Positions 12,301 to 23,921 of a stretch of DNA of 64,000 bases are shown here, one piece after another. This DNA is from Malachius bipustulatus. Its lineage: Eukaryota; Arthropoda; Insecta; Coleoptera; Melyridae. The translations under genes and the position numbers were made by a program. The stretch is taken from the NCBI GenBank assembly GCA_910589415.1, contig OU342631.1, positions 3,720,001 to 3,784,000 on the forward strand, written 5' to 3'. Numbering within the stretch: the first letter of the stretch is position 1; every line of letters begins with the position of its first letter. The notes beneath the pieces are model-generated. The model was given only the letters and a program-made list of their open reading frames with translations. It ran no database searches and was not told where the DNA came from.

Positions 12301-15300
12301 TTAACAATGAGCACTGTGAAGGATGTGATAGCGTCAAATTTTCACCCAATAAGCAAACCTGAAGAAATACAATTAGTTTATGGTAACCATTGATAAAAAT
12401 GATTTTTGATCTTTGCTTGTTTTGAACCTAAATTATTCACAATATTTTTGAAAAATATTTTATTTTTATTTTTTGGTTTGTAAAGAGAATCTTATTATTT
12501 GAGACGTATCAGATCTGCAGAAATAAAAATACAGACATTTAATATATTTAGCATATTTTATACCTAATGAATATTCTTATCATTTAGATATTTTTACCAT
12601 AGTAACTATACGAGTATAGAAATAATAGTTGAAAATGCACTCAAAATAAGCAGACCTGTTAGCTGTAGATAGCTGCTTTATCATGTTTACATAATAAAAT
12701 TATGTAGGTATGTAAATTATTGTTATTGGTAGAGTTGTATCGACTACAACGTCAAGAGTCATCCTATACCTAGTTAGTGAAATCTCAGCTAGACAGTAAT
12801 GCTGATTATTTTTATAATATTATTAAGAATCATTATTAGTAAATTTATTACAGTAAAGATTACAGAGGTGAATCTAATAACAATCCAATAGTCAACTTAC
12901 TTATTATAAAGCTACCTACCTATTCAGATAAATACATTTAACTGTTTTATTTTTTATTTCGAAAAAAAAAATTATATCCACAAATGGGTCATGATTTTTT
13001 TATTAATCTTGAATATGTAGGTAATAGTTAGAGAGATAATGACAAAAATGCCTTGTGTCTCCCAAAAGCAAGAAAAGCAGGTTTTTATATAATTCGAGTC
13101 CCCTTCTCAAAATCCGTCTTGTCAAGCAGAGGTCTAGCGCGTTGCGATGAGCGGCTACGGCCTTTTGCCCAGATTAACCCGAGCGATTTAAAAAAGTATC
13201 TGCCATTGTGAAAAAAATACTGGGGGGCATCTAGGCAACCCCACATTCGAGGGAAAAACATTGTCTTCCAATTTGCTAGTTACATTTTAGGCCTGTTGAG
13301 TAATTTTCGGGAAAATTGGGGAAAAGTTTTCAATTTGTGTTATCATTTCCGTAATTGCATTGGGTTGTATGATTTCCCTTCTATTAAGAGTAAGAGACAA
13401 TAGTTAACGGCTCAACGGAAGTCTTTTAGTTTCGAGCTATTAATTCTCATTCATTAAGTGTGGAACATGTCATTGATTTAAAATTCGTAGCGTTCGTAGG
13501 GTTTGAGGTTTGAACATTAGACCAATCAGTGTCAGAAAATTCGAAATATAACCTCAGGGTTATATTTTGAAGTTTTATGAATACGGACATTAGTGAATTG
13601 TTTAACGAAAGGGAAATAAAACATACGGCCATTTTATGACCTTAACAATAAAAATTACAGCAAATAAAAACGTCAGAAATTGTAAAAATTTCCAATTTTA
13701 AAGTTATTGCCAAGGCTAAACAAATAACACCACAAATTGAAAACTTTTTCCCAATTTTCTGGAAAATGGCTCAACATACTTAAAATATTTAAAAATACGA
13801 GGTGGCGCAAAAGTGATGCCCCCCACGAAAGTCGTTGTCTTCAGTTGACATTTTACGTTGTTTTTTGACAACTGCAAAGTAGAGCCGTGGGAAATCGATA
13901 ATGAATCAATTTTTAGCACCGCAAATGAAAAAATTCGATCAAAAAGTCTTGTGGTTCCAGCAGGATGATGCCACAGCACATACAGCTAGCCAAATTAGAG
14001 CCACTTTAACCGAAATGTTTCCTAGGCGGCTTATTTCGAAACACGGCGAGTTACCATAGCCGCCCAGGTCACCCGATTTGGCTGCGCGGGACTTCTTTCT
14101 GTGGGGCTACTTAAAGCATCGTGTATAGGACTGTATACGTCAATTGACCACAGATTCTGGAAGTTCTCCAGGCCAACATAAGGCAAGAAATTGTTAACAC
14201 ACAGGTCCGCTTGTTAACAAGAAACATGGAAAATGCGCTAAAAAGAGCTGTTGTTGCATCTCCGTTGGAGGTGGCCATTTCGTTGCATCTTCGGCAATAC
14301 TGTAAAATAAGATGCTTCCAATGTTTGCAATGTATTAAATTAAATTTTTTTTATTGGTGTTACAATTAATTTTCTAATAATTATAAATCAGGCCACGACT
14401 TGCGCCACATATTAAGTATAGGTATACATGATGATTCAGTCATGATGTATCACACGAAGCAGGGTGATAGAGGACCTCAATACGCATCGATCTAACCCCC
14501 ATATGTGTGATCGGAAAATTGATGGTTTGGGAGTTATTATCATTTAAGTCTATTTCATGAAGAACCTGATTTACAAAGACAGTGGTTCACGCTGGCTTAA
14601 CAGCTCGGTTTAGCTTGATGAAATTTACCAAAGATGTAGTCAAATAATGAGTCTATCACATCGTGTGTATAAGCTCCCCCAATGCAAGTGACACAATTAA
14701 AAAAAAAGTTTTATCGAAGCAGAAAAATTTTCTTTTACTTAACAACGCTCCTGTTAAAAATTTTTGGGGGTAATTTATTTTTGGCACATGTTTCGAAAAC
14801 TTCCCTGTTCAATTGGCAATCTATACCCTACAAATTTCATTCAGCTAGTCCAATAGCTTCTCGTAAAAAAAAGCAAAATGAAAAAGGCGGAAATTCCTAT
14901 TCATTATGTATTTCGTATCGCAATACATTGAATAAATGTTGACAGTTCTCATAGTTACAGATTGTAAGTAATACTGACAGAAATTAACATAGAGGAAGTT
15001 CAATTTGCAATATAATCTGTATTCCACTTCGTTCTTCTTCGATTTGCTACAAGTTTTGTTCTTTAATTTATCATTTTTTAATTTAGTATCGTTTTGTTCT
15101 TCAGTTTTCGTGTTAAAATCTAGTGGTCAATCGGACTTTCAAATAATATTTTCAAACTATAATTTGAAGTAAATGTGGGCTAAGTTCCGAAATCTGATTA
15201 ATGGATTTCGGACTTATTTTGCTTTATTTTGGTCGTCATGTCCTACTTGCAATCTGAATAAGCCGATATGCATTACTTCTATGGATATGCAAGAGGAAAT

Positions 15301-18300
15301 TCTCGGCTTACCGCAAGATTGCATCGAACCCACGTGATACGTCGAGGTGGACTACAGCCTGAAATTTACCCGGATTACCTGGTATTTTTATGCGTGCGTA
15401 ACGCATACATGGAGAGCCGTTTACCTGGAGCAAGTAATCGAGAAGGAACAATTAGACGAAATCCTGACCACGTCGAAAGTGTAGGTACTGGAAACAGTTA
15501 TAGCGGATTACACAAGTACCAGAACAATTACTTAGTCGTCAAACGAGAATCGCGCAGCCAACCGTACAACGCATTCTACGACAAGAAAATTACCATGCAT
15601 ACCATATTAGGAAGGTACAGGATTTACTGCCCGCACGGATCACAAAAAAAGAGTCGATCTATGTGAAGAAGTGCTAAGGAGGGATAGAGATGATCCTGAC
15701 TTTTTTGATCCTATTCTTTGGACGGACGAGTCCAACTTCAGTCGGAATGGCGTCTTCAATGTGCATAACAATCATTGGCCCATAGAAAACCCGCATTTGA
15801 TCCGCCGTCACAACTTTCAGCGCAAATTTAATGTTAATTTATGAGCCAGAATTTTGGGCAGACAATTGATTGGACCATTTGAGTTACCTGCGCGGTTGAG
15901 TGGTGAAACATATCTTAACTTTCCGCAGAATGAGCTGCCTATTCTTCTGGAAAATGTAAATTGACAAACAAGACATCGAATGTTTCTCTAGAGTCTAGAG
16001 TGATGGAGCCCCATGCCATTATGCGTTAAATATAAGAAATCACCTTGACCAAAGCTTACCTGATGTGGATTGGTGGATTGGGCGTGAAGGACCGATAGCA
16101 TAGCCTCCTAGATCCGTGGACGTGAATCCGTTCAACTTTTTTCTCTGGGCTCATTACAAGGAGTTGGTGGTACAAAGAATATTCCTGCTTGCAGGAATTG
16201 AGAAGGAAGTTGGCTGAAATAAAGGCAACAGTTAAAAATAACAGGGAGGCGTTTAGAAGGTTAAAAATATTTTTTTAAGAAGATGTCGTATGTGAATTAC
16301 GGCTAGGGGTGGTCATTTCGAACAATTAATGTGACGAGTGCTTTTGCCCATTAAAATTATGGAAATCTATGTATGTAAAGACTAGCTGAATGAAATTTGT
16401 AGGGTAGATTGCCAATTTAATAGAGAAGCTTTTGAAACACGTGCCAAAAATAAATTACCTCCAAAAATTTTTAACAGGAGCGTTTTTAAGTAAAGGAAAC
16501 TTTTTCTGCTTCAATAATTTTTTTATGAATTTTTTTTCTAATTATTGTGTTCCTTGCATTGGTGAGGCTTACACACGATGTGATAGACTGATTATTTGAC
16601 TACATCTTTGGAAAATTTCATCAAGCTAAACCGAGCTGTTAAGCCAGCATGACATAGTCTTTGGAAAATCAGGTTCTTCAGGAAATAGACTTCATTGATG
16701 ATAACTCCCAAACGATCAATTTTCCGATCACATATATGGGGGTAATATTGATGCGTATTGAGGTCCTCTATCACCCTGCTTCGTTTGAGCCATCATGACT
16801 GAATCACCCTGTATAGGTAAGTGACTGTCATAATTGAAATAATCCATCATCAGAGGTGAATTTCTCGAGAACAGGAGTTTTTGGAGGATTATACCTATGG
16901 AGACTTCTGGAGACTACTCAACGAATGCTACAGATCCCCAAAGCTACAGAAAATTTGACCGGGAGCCAATTCCCATAAGGTTTCTGCGACGTCCTTTCTA
17001 TTGTAATGATTATCTATGTATACCTTTCCCATGAATGAACGCACTGTATAATTTTGCCATGTTAAGGTCAGTGTTTGTACCGAATTAATTGAATTGTCCA
17101 AAAAGTTCCAGTTACTTACTGGTAAATTTATTCTGAAATTATTTAGGTGGGTACCTACATGCTAAAAACTCGATATAAACCTGCAAGCAAGACTGTTATA
17201 AAATGTTTTGTCAATTTACGAGTCGTCTTTCAATTACAAATCCGCACCTCTAGAATTTTCTGTTGTAATAAATATTCGTATGTCTCGCACCCAAAATTTT
17301 AGATTTTTCCCGACCCTTCAGAAAAAATTGTTTTGAGTTAGAGATAAATTTGACCATTGAATTCATCATTTGAGGGTACCTCTCTTCCGTGATTATTGAA
17401 AACTTTCCAGTTTATTTCACCAAAATTGATAGTTTGGGACCTTGTCAGTAGGTAGGTACTTACAATAAATTTTATTTTTATTAAGATTCCTATTATTTTT
17501 GATGAGCGCGCTTATCATTTTCGTACAAGCACCTATTTAAAAAATTCATGGTGGTTGGGTATCCCTTGTAATTTTTAATAAATAATAAAAAAAAGTTAAA
17601 AACTTCTGCTTTTTGAGTGAATTAAGTCCACTTATGCTTGTTGTCACCATCTTTCTTTGTCGAAATTTTGATTTACCTGTACTCAAAAAGATATGAATGG
17701 TTTTTGCCGTAAACCTAATAATGCAGCTTATATCTTTTTTCTCATGTGTATGCGGATCAATAAGCATCCGGTATATAAAAAAAAATTGTGTTAATGGGTT
17801 GGTGCTGTAAACGCTTTTATTATTGCTACATAATGTACATAATATCTTCACATAGAGTGCACATAATATCTTCATATAGAGTACATAAATAGTTTGATAC
17901 AGAATGTACATAAAAATCTTCATAATTACAACCTAACGTCTAGTTATTCATAAAATACCCTAATTAATATTATTAAAATTTTGTGGAAGACAATAAAATT
18001 TTCTGTGTAGAGCTTACAAAATGATTCATTATTAACTCAATTTATTCCATAAAGACTAGAGTTCATATAGTGTTTTATCAGTTTTACAAATACTATAATA
18101 GTATTTACACACATTTTTTAGCAGCTTTTGTATTTTTTTTAATACTTCATATTTTTCAGGATAGCTCAGCCAGTAGCTTTGGGACAACTGATATCCTTCT
18201 ATGTCCCGGAACAAGTAGATATATCGAAAGATGAAGCTTATTTATATGCCGGCGGCGTAGTCCTGTGTTCTCTGTTAAATGTTCTGTTCAGTCATCCGTA

Positions 18301-21300
18301 CATGATGGGTGTTATTCATTTAGGGATGAAGCTTCGAGTAGGATGTTGTTCCCTAATTTATAGAAAAGCTTTAAAGTTGAGCAAAACTGCCTTAGGTCAA
18401 ACAACAGCTGGCCAAGTAGTTAATTTACTCTCAAACGATGTTAACCGATTTGACGTGGCTCTTATTTTCGCCCATCAGTTGTGGGTGGGGCCTTTAGAAA
18501 CAATCGTTTGTACTTATTTTATGTACCTGCAAGTGGGATGGTCTGCGGTTATTGGTGTAGCTTCTATGTTGATGTTCATACCATTACAATGTAAGTGTCA
18601 TTTTTGTATGAACTCTATTCCTACAGCTTCTGCCAAACATGCAATGTAGTGCCATACTGAAATTTGAAATTTTGGAGACGGATAGCTACCCCACTTGGAA
18701 ACAATTTAGAAAATTGCCGTCACTACCAAACTGCTTCCCCTCTATTCTGCCAAAAAGGTTTTTGGTTTTTCTGAAACCTGAAACAAAATTCAACATTCAG
18801 AGCGGTAGTAGCCAATTTAAAGTTTTGAAGTTGATCCAATTAAGTTATTATGGGCAATTAATAGTACGTTTTTTTTAAATAGGTACTTTTTCGTTCATAA
18901 TCAATCATAAACTTGTAGTGTCTGGCATATTTCGTAGGCGATTTCAGTTTAACATTCCAGTAATGTACTTGATTAGTTATTTAATATGAATATTTTTTTA
19001 GTTTACCTCGGGAAAAAAGTATCCGTTTACCGACTGAAAACTGCCATTAGAACTGATGAGAGGGTTAGATTAATGAATGAAATTATATCTGGAATTCAAG
19101 TTATTAAAATGTATGCATGGGAGAAACCATTTGCACATTTAGTATCTTTATCGAGAAAGTAAGTATTGAATTTGCCATATTATGTATAGCAAATTAATTA
19201 ATAAATATTGTGTAGTGATAAGATTACTAATTACGATTTAATGTTTCAGGAATGAGATTCGCTGTATACGAGTTGCGTCTTATATCCGTGGCATCACTCT
19301 CTCATTCATAATGTTCACTACTAGACTGTCAATTTTTACTAGTATATTGGCTTATGTACTTTTAGGATATTATATAACAGCAGAAAAAGTTTTCGTTATC
19401 ACCGCCTTCTACAACATCTTGCGACAGACAATGACGGTATTTTTCCCTCAGGGTATAACTCAAGTTGCTGAAGCTAAAGTCTCCATTGACCGTTTGAATA
19501 AATTTTTGCTGTACGAAGAAACGCAAATAGCTAATGAAATCCGAAAAGCGGAACAAAAATCAAAAGAGGATGAAAAGACGAGTGATACGAAATCACCAAC
19601 CAATGGCGTAAAAAAGGAACTTGGGATTAATTTAATAGCCGCCACTGCCAAATGGACTGAATCGTCAACAGAAAACACTCTCTCGAATATTAACTTGAAA
19701 GTGACCCCCGGAAAATTGCTAGCAGTGATTGGTCCAGTTGGTAGTGGAAAATCTAGTTTGTTACATGTTATATTGAAAGAATTACCTATTGTTAGTGGCA
19801 GTCTAAGTGTTGTTGGTGAAATAAGTTACGCATCACAAGAACCATGGCTTTTTGCCGGTACTGTCAGACAAAATATATTGTTTGGTCTGCCAATGGATAA
19901 ACTTAGATACAAAAATGTTGTAAAAAAATGTGCCTTACAACGTGACTTTGAACTACTGCCTTATGGAGATAAGACAATAGTAGGAGATAGAGGAGTCTCT
20001 CTTAGTGGAGGACAAAGAGCTAGAATAAATTTAGCTAGGGCGGTTTATAAGCAAGCTGATATTTACCTTCTGGATGATCCTCTATCAGCTGTTGATGCTC
20101 ATGTCGGTAAAGAATTGTTTGAGAAATGTGTTACAGGGTATTTGAAAGAGAAAACAGTTATTTTAATTACTCACCAATTACAGTATTTAAAAGAAGTAGA
20201 CCATATTGTGTACTTAGATGATGGTGTTGTAAAAGCTGAAGGTAACGATTGAAATTTCAATTTTTTTATTAATTACATGCTCATTTAAATTTCAGGCACA
20301 TATAATCAGCTTGTAGCAACGGGCACAGATTTTACGAAATTACTTGGCAAAGAATCCAAAGAAGAGGATCAAAAAGAAAAAATCAATGAAGAACTGCAGA
20401 GGCAATCTTCAGTCCGTAGTATTGCTTCTTTAGATATAACAGAATTACCTAAAGCTGTAGAAGAGCAGAAAAGTGAAGGATCCGTTGGTGCTTACGTATA
20501 TAAAGCGTATTTCAAGGCCGGTGGAAATTGCTGTGTTATATTAGTTCTGTTTTTCTTGTTTACTTTGACACAATTGCTTGCAAGTGCTGCTGAATATTTT
20601 GTGACCTATTGGTGAGTTCCCTAAGGTGATTAATTAATAATCATGTTTCGGTTGGCAATAAAAGAGTTAAAAATTTAGATAACAGGTATTATAAAACAAT
20701 TAAATCCATCAAGTACCATAACAAATCTGCAGGTACTTGAAAATAGTATATAATATTCAAAAGTTCAGAAGGTTTCAACCACCTGTAATTAGATATTATA
20801 TCCTTTGAGCTTTGAAACAAATTTTATTGTCAACTAGAGAGGTTTTTGTAGACCATATTATAAAAAGTATCTAACTGGTATGACTTTGTAGGATTGAAAT
20901 ACTTCTCAAATTACTTTAGAAACTCTGATGATCTCTATTATTTCATTTACTGGCGTGAAAACAGCTGCTAAGAGATAACCGACAATTTTTGAACGCACTA
21001 CACATACTTTGAAATATTATCTGATGGCTACTAATCTGTATTGTTTATTTGGGGATGAACGACATGATTTAAAATACCTGCCCCTGTAGTTGTCTCCAAG
21101 AAATTATTTCTGGTGTAGGTACCCTGTAGGAACTGGTCCTAGTGGTTTATCGTAATTTTCTAAAAAAAATTCTATTGTGGCAAATCAATTTATTATTCGA
21201 TTTACAATTTTACCAGGAAAATCTGCATATTAGTAACTATCAAAGAAGGAATGTAACAGAAGTAATTTCCGCATGTCCATCTTAAAAAACTTGGTCTGAA

Positions 21301-23656
21301 TAATTTGCTGTAATGCATTTTTGGTTGTTCACTTCCACATAAATAAAGTTACTTGAAATAAACAACACAAATCAGTACCTATGCAGATAATATTTCAAAG
21401 TATGTAAAGTGCGTTCAAAAATTATCAGCTATCTTTTTAGCAGCTGTTTTCACGTCAGGATATTATTTTCATTAGCTCTATTTTTGGTGCAGTTATTAAA
21501 TTTTAGCTACTTTAAATAAATAATTCTCCTTACATTAAAAAAATTGTACCTACCTACCTTCTATTTTTTCAATCAAAAAAGTCACAGTTAGTAACAATTA
21601 CCTGCTGCAATACCTAACCTACATATCTTAACATTATATCTAAAATATTACTTTCCAGGGTGAACATTGAGCAACAAGATTATGAACACAATGAACTCCT
21701 CAATGAGACAAGGGTGGAAACAAATCATTTTAATGAAACTAGCATTAGAAATCAAACGCTAGATGCTTGGAACAGTACAAATACGGAGTTAGATTTCTGG
21801 CATTTTACAAGAGAAACGTCCATTTACATCTACTCAATAATTATAGGAGCATTGATTGTTGTAACTTTGATTCGTTCCTTTGTTTTCTTCTCCGTTTGCA
21901 TGAAAGCATCAATGAATTTACATAACAATATGTTCAACAGCATAACACAGGCAACCATGAGATTTTTCAATACCAATAGCGCCGGTAGAATATTGAATAG
22001 ATTTTCAAAGGACATGGGCGCTGTTGATGAACTATTAACATCAGCTTTAATCGACTGTTTACAAATTGGACTTGCTTTAATTGGAATAATTGTTGTTGTG
22101 GCAATAGTTAATGTATGGCTGCTGATACCAACAGTTATTATTGGTTTTATTTTCTATGTATTAAGAGTAGTTTATACCCATACCAGTAGAAGTGTTAAGC
22201 GTCTCGAAGGCGTCAGTAAGTATTTATTTTATTTATTTTAAACACTACCTACTTATTCTTAATTGCAACAAAATATACCAAATATTTTCATAGAACACTT
22301 AACACTTAAATAAATAATTATAGAAAAACTTTTCCTACTAATTACCTACAGAAAAAAGGCAATCATCATTAATTTTTAATTTATTTTCAGCTCGCAGTCC
22401 AGTGTTTTCACATTTGAATGCATCTCTACAAGGTTTAACTACAATTCGAGCATTTGGTGCTCAGGAAATATTGGAAAAAGAATTTGACAACCATCAAGAT
22501 TTACACAGTTCTGCTTGGTTCAGTTTTATATCAACTTCCAGGGCTTTTGGTTACTGGTTAGATCTCGTTTGCATCATATACATTACTCTGGTGACGTTTA
22601 GTTTTCTTATTTTGGGAAACGGTAAGGCCTTCTCGCACCACATCTATTTACTTTTAAAATAAAATTTTTACAGAGAAATATGGAGGAAATGTTGGTTTAG
22701 CTATCACACAAGCAATAGGTTTGACTGGTATGTTCCAATGGGGAATGCGACAATCAGCTGAATTAGAAAACCAGATGACTTCAGTAGAAAGAGTGTTGGA
22801 ATATAGTGCGATCGAACATGAGGGTAAACTTGAATCAGAACCCGGTAAAAAGCCACCGCGGTTCTGGCCGGAATTTGGACGTATTCAGTTTAAAAACGTA
22901 TTTTTAAATTACTTCCCGGATGATCCTCCTGTTCTCAAAGATTTGACTTTCACGATAGAACCAAAAGAGAAAATAGGAATTGTTGGCAGAACGGGTGCTG
23001 GGAAATCATCTTTAATCAATGCCCTCTTCCAATTGAGTGACACCGAAGGATCAATTTTAATTGATGGTATTGATGTAACACAGTTAGGATTACATGATTT
23101 GCGGTCAAAAATATCCATTATCCCTCAAGAACCAGTGCTATTCTCAGGAACAATGAGGAAAAATTTAGACCCTTTTGATGAATACAGCGATGCAGAATTG
23201 TGGAAAGCTTTAGAGGATGTAGAACTTAAAGAAGCTATAATGGATCTTGCTGCTGGATTGAATTCCAAGATGTCTGAGGGAGGAAGTAATTTCAGCGTGG
23301 GTCAAAGACAACTGGTCTGTTTAGCGCGAGCAATTTTACGTAAAAACAGAATACTTGTTCTGGATGAAGCTACAGCTAATGTTGATCCACAAACCGATTT
23401 GCTTATTCAAAGAACCATTCGAGAAAAATTTGCAGAATGTACTGTTCTTACTATAGCACATCGATTGCATACTGTTATGGATTCTGACAAGGTTTTGGTA
23501 ATGGATGCCGGCACAATGAAAGAATTTGATCATCCATACATATTATTGAAAAACCAAGACAGCATTTTGTCTAGTATGGTTCAACAGACAGGTCGATCAA
23601 TGATTGAAGCACTTCATAAAGTTGCTGAAGATAGTTATAAATTACAAAAAAGTTGA
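6074..23656 (+). CDS. ABCC-type transporter A (MRP, short form), 5' incomplete
   Basis: ATP-binding cassette exporter of the ABCC/MRP subfamily, expected in a cell membrane. Coding exons: 6074-6316, 18160-18590, 19002-19158, 19250-20241, 20296-20611, 21659-22215, 22391-22621, 22674-23656. All introns are GT-AG. These sum to 3910 nt; adding the 77-nt first exon seen in paralogues B and C gives 3987 nt, exactly 1329 codons with the stop. The order is TMD1, NBD1 (Walker [12 protein letters not shown] near residue 464, LSGGQ near 553, Walker B IYLLDDP near 574), TMD2, NBD2 ([10 protein letters not shown] near 1106, [20 protein letters not shown] near 1227, H-loop IAHR). No TMD0 is present. The reading frame is intact. 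The start exon was not found within 1-6073 and is probably upstream. Closest familiar type: arthropod MRP lethal(2)03659 / ABCC4-like. The substrate is unknown. Confidence 0.93.
6380..6583 (+). pseudogene. Decayed duplicate of ABCC exon 3 inside gene A intron 2
   Basis: After a good acceptor (ggctgtag) and in the phase needed to follow exon 2, the sequence reads [19 protein letters not shown]. This matches the start of true exon 3 ([19 protein letters not shown]). It continues through an extended loop to [15 protein letters not shown] and stops at a TAA at 6579-6581. The remaining two-thirds of exon 3 ([25 protein letters not shown]) is absent. It is best read as a relic of a duplicated exon 3; use as an alternative terminal exon is possible but unsupported. 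Confidence 0.6.
7102..7728. mobile_element. Non-autonomous TIR DNA transposon
   Basis: About 627 bp bounded by terminal inverted repeats of about 32 bp: 'tatacagggtggtcccgaaa' then 'tggcggacacgg' on the left, and its near-exact reverse complement at the right end. No transposase is visible. An internal piece ('cggaattacaggcattcaaa' near 7336-7360) recurs near 61618-61640, and the end motif 'cccgaattggcggacacgg' near 36954-36973. Confidence 0.75.
7955..11085 (-). mobile_element. RNase H-type LINE copy 1 (antisense in gene A intron 2)
   Basis: Minus-strand LINE ending in (TAA)n (plus-strand tta tract 7957-7980). At 10002-9670 it encodes the C-terminal region: [39 protein letters not shown] (zinc-binding C..C..H..C), as in R1/I/Jockey-type elements. 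Further 5', 10115-9924 and 10480-10330 encode pieces of an ORF resembling the DUF4780-type region of insect retroelements ([19 protein letters not shown]; 'WLVRVVREMEPWSGAKL' in copy 2). GC-rich sequence at 10650-11080 may be the 5' UTR. Blocks are duplicated internally (9908-10000 versus 10080-10240). The central RT is absent, so the copy is defective. Confidence 0.75.
8088..9737. mobile_element. Probable nested insertion in LINE copy 1, LTR-like
   Basis: Compared with copy 2, where 'gagtccaatgg' runs straight into 'ttgttctatttctttt' (reverse strand), copy 1 has about 1.6 kb between these flanks. The segment opens 'tgtaacg', has a TATA-like box ('tatttataaag' near 8331) and AATAAA near 8732 and 8951, which fits an LTR. 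Alternatively, copy 2 carries a deletion. Ends and duplication were not resolved. Confidence 0.35.
11090..13790. other. Gene A intron 2, AT-rich
   Basis: No exon or RNA gene seen. About 11455-11690 is a diverged half-copy of the fold-back family at 46336-47197 ('cacttgtttatgagtgtaac', 'gggtgtcttattgaaaa', ending 'caccctatata'). Confidence 0.5.
13796..14411 (+). mobile_element. Internally deleted mariner-like element
   Basis: Bounded by 'ggtggcgcaaaagt' on the left and its reverse complement 'acttgcgccac' on the right. Inside, from about 13947, reads [19 protein letters not shown] then [14 protein letters not shown], a stop, and [20 protein letters not shown]. These are the second and third catalytic D regions of mariner/IS630 transposases. 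The N-terminal half is missing and stops are present. Confidence 0.8.
14424..16812 (+). mobile_element. Tc1/mariner-superfamily element with ~430-bp TIRs, dead
   Basis: Terminal inverted repeats 14424-14850 and 16378-16812 ('gcagggtgatagaggacctc' and 'gaggtcctctatcaccctgc'). Between them is a degraded transposase: 15268-15650 [20 protein letters not shown] (helix-turn-helix region), then after a frameshift [36 protein letters not shown] (first catalytic D), [16 protein letters not shown] (second), a stop, [20 protein letters not shown] (third). Family and catalytic-triad spacing follow known DDE transposases. Confidence 0.85.
16813..18159. other. End of gene A intron 2
   Basis: AT-rich, no supportable exon, RNA gene or mobile element. 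Short 'catagagtgcac/ataatatcttca' direct repeats lie at 17830-17920. Confidence 0.5.
18160..18590 (+). CDS. Gene A coding exon 3 (TMD1)
   Basis: 431 nt between tttttcag and gtaagt. It encodes membrane helices of TMD1 and the conserved cytoplasmic loop with [20 protein letters not shown] and [10 protein letters not shown], a hallmark of the ABCC family. It follows an 11.8-kb intron. Confidence 0.95.
18591..19001. other. Gene A intron 3
   Basis: 411-nt intron between gtaagt and tttttttag; nothing else visible. Confidence 0.85.
19002..19158 (+). CDS. Gene A coding exon 4 (TMD1)
   Basis: 157 nt. It encodes [20 protein letters not shown] and [19 protein letters not shown], the conserved coupling region of TMD1. 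The length is identical in B and C. Confidence 0.95.
19250..20241 (+). CDS. Gene A coding exon 5 (end of TMD1 and NBD1)
   Basis: 992 nt. It carries the last TMD1 helices, a charged linker ([14 protein letters not shown]) and the whole first nucleotide-binding domain: Walker [13 protein letters not shown]-loop YASQEPWLF, signature [16 protein letters not shown], Walker [13 protein letters not shown] and H-loop LITHQ. NBD1 has D where the catalytic glutamate usually lies (LLDDP), as is normal for ABCC proteins. Confidence 0.96.
20296..20611 (+). CDS. Gene A coding exon 6 (linker and TM7)
   Basis: 316 nt. It encodes the NBD1-TMD2 linker ([18 protein letters not shown], then a polar acidic stretch with possible phosphorylation sites SSVRSIAS) and the first TMD2 helix ([19 protein letters not shown]). 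Confidence 0.93.
20612..21658. repeat. Gene A intron 6 with a fold-back element
   Basis: Inverted arms of about 105 bp at 20951-21058 and 21353-21461 ('gcgtgaaaacagctgctaa', 'tttttgaacgcac', 'catactttgaaatattatct' and reverse complements) enclose about 295 bp. This looks like a MITE of about 510 bp. The rest of the intron shows nothing. Confidence 0.75.
21659..22215 (+). CDS. Gene A coding exon 7 (TMD2, glycosylation loop)
   Basis: 557 nt, acceptor ctttccag, donor gtaagt. It begins with a hydrophilic extracellular loop holding several N-glycosylation sequons (LNETR, FNETS, NQT, NST). TMD2 helices and the conserved [19 protein letters not shown] motif follow. It is 75 nt longer than exon 7 of gene B because of the loop. 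Confidence 0.95.
22391..22621 (+). CDS. Gene A coding exon 8 (TMD2)
   Basis: 231 nt, the same length as exon 8 of gene B. It encodes [20 protein letters not shown] and [10 protein letters not shown] and the final TMD2 helices. A very short 52-nt intron follows. Confidence 0.95.
22674..23656 (+). CDS. Gene A coding exon 9 (NBD2 and stop)
   Basis: 983 nt ending at TGA 23654-23656. It begins [20 protein letters not shown] and contains the complete NBD2: [11 protein letters not shown]-loop [39 protein letters not shown] with the catalytic glutamate, and IAHRLHTV. Confidence 0.96.
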
Positions 23657-23890
23657 GAAGTTTGTTATTTTATGTGCAGTGCAAATTATACACAAGGTCC
23701 CAGTCTTTTGGGAGTCCTATGAATTGATGGTAGCAGTTTTCACATCGCAAAATTCTATATCAGAATTTGATTTCACTCACTTATCTTACGTGAATTTAAT
23801 TCACAAAGTCAATAATATTGTGCAATAAATAAAAAATCATGATTGGCATGAAAATACAATCAGTCTCATCACTTTCATAAGTAGGTTCGT

Positions 23891-23921
<31 letters not shown>

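Noticed and set aside
13447..13979. Minus-strand frames 13447-13632 and 13716-13979
   Set aside because: The second is the antisense of the mariner remnant; the first has no features of a gene.
17546..17923. 125-codon minus-strand frame rich in I, L, Y and C
   Set aside because: It comes from short tandem 'cata/atcttca' repeats in AT-rich intron and has no domain.
18639..18878. 79-codon frame after gene A exon 3
   Set aside because: Intronic read-through past a consensus donor; no similarity to the ABCC family.
22909..23118. Minus-strand frames overlapping ABCC exons (for example 19362-19678, 22909-23118, 23336-23533, 32348-32856, 41547-41738)
   Set aside because: Opposite-strand shadows of strongly conserved NBD coding sequence.
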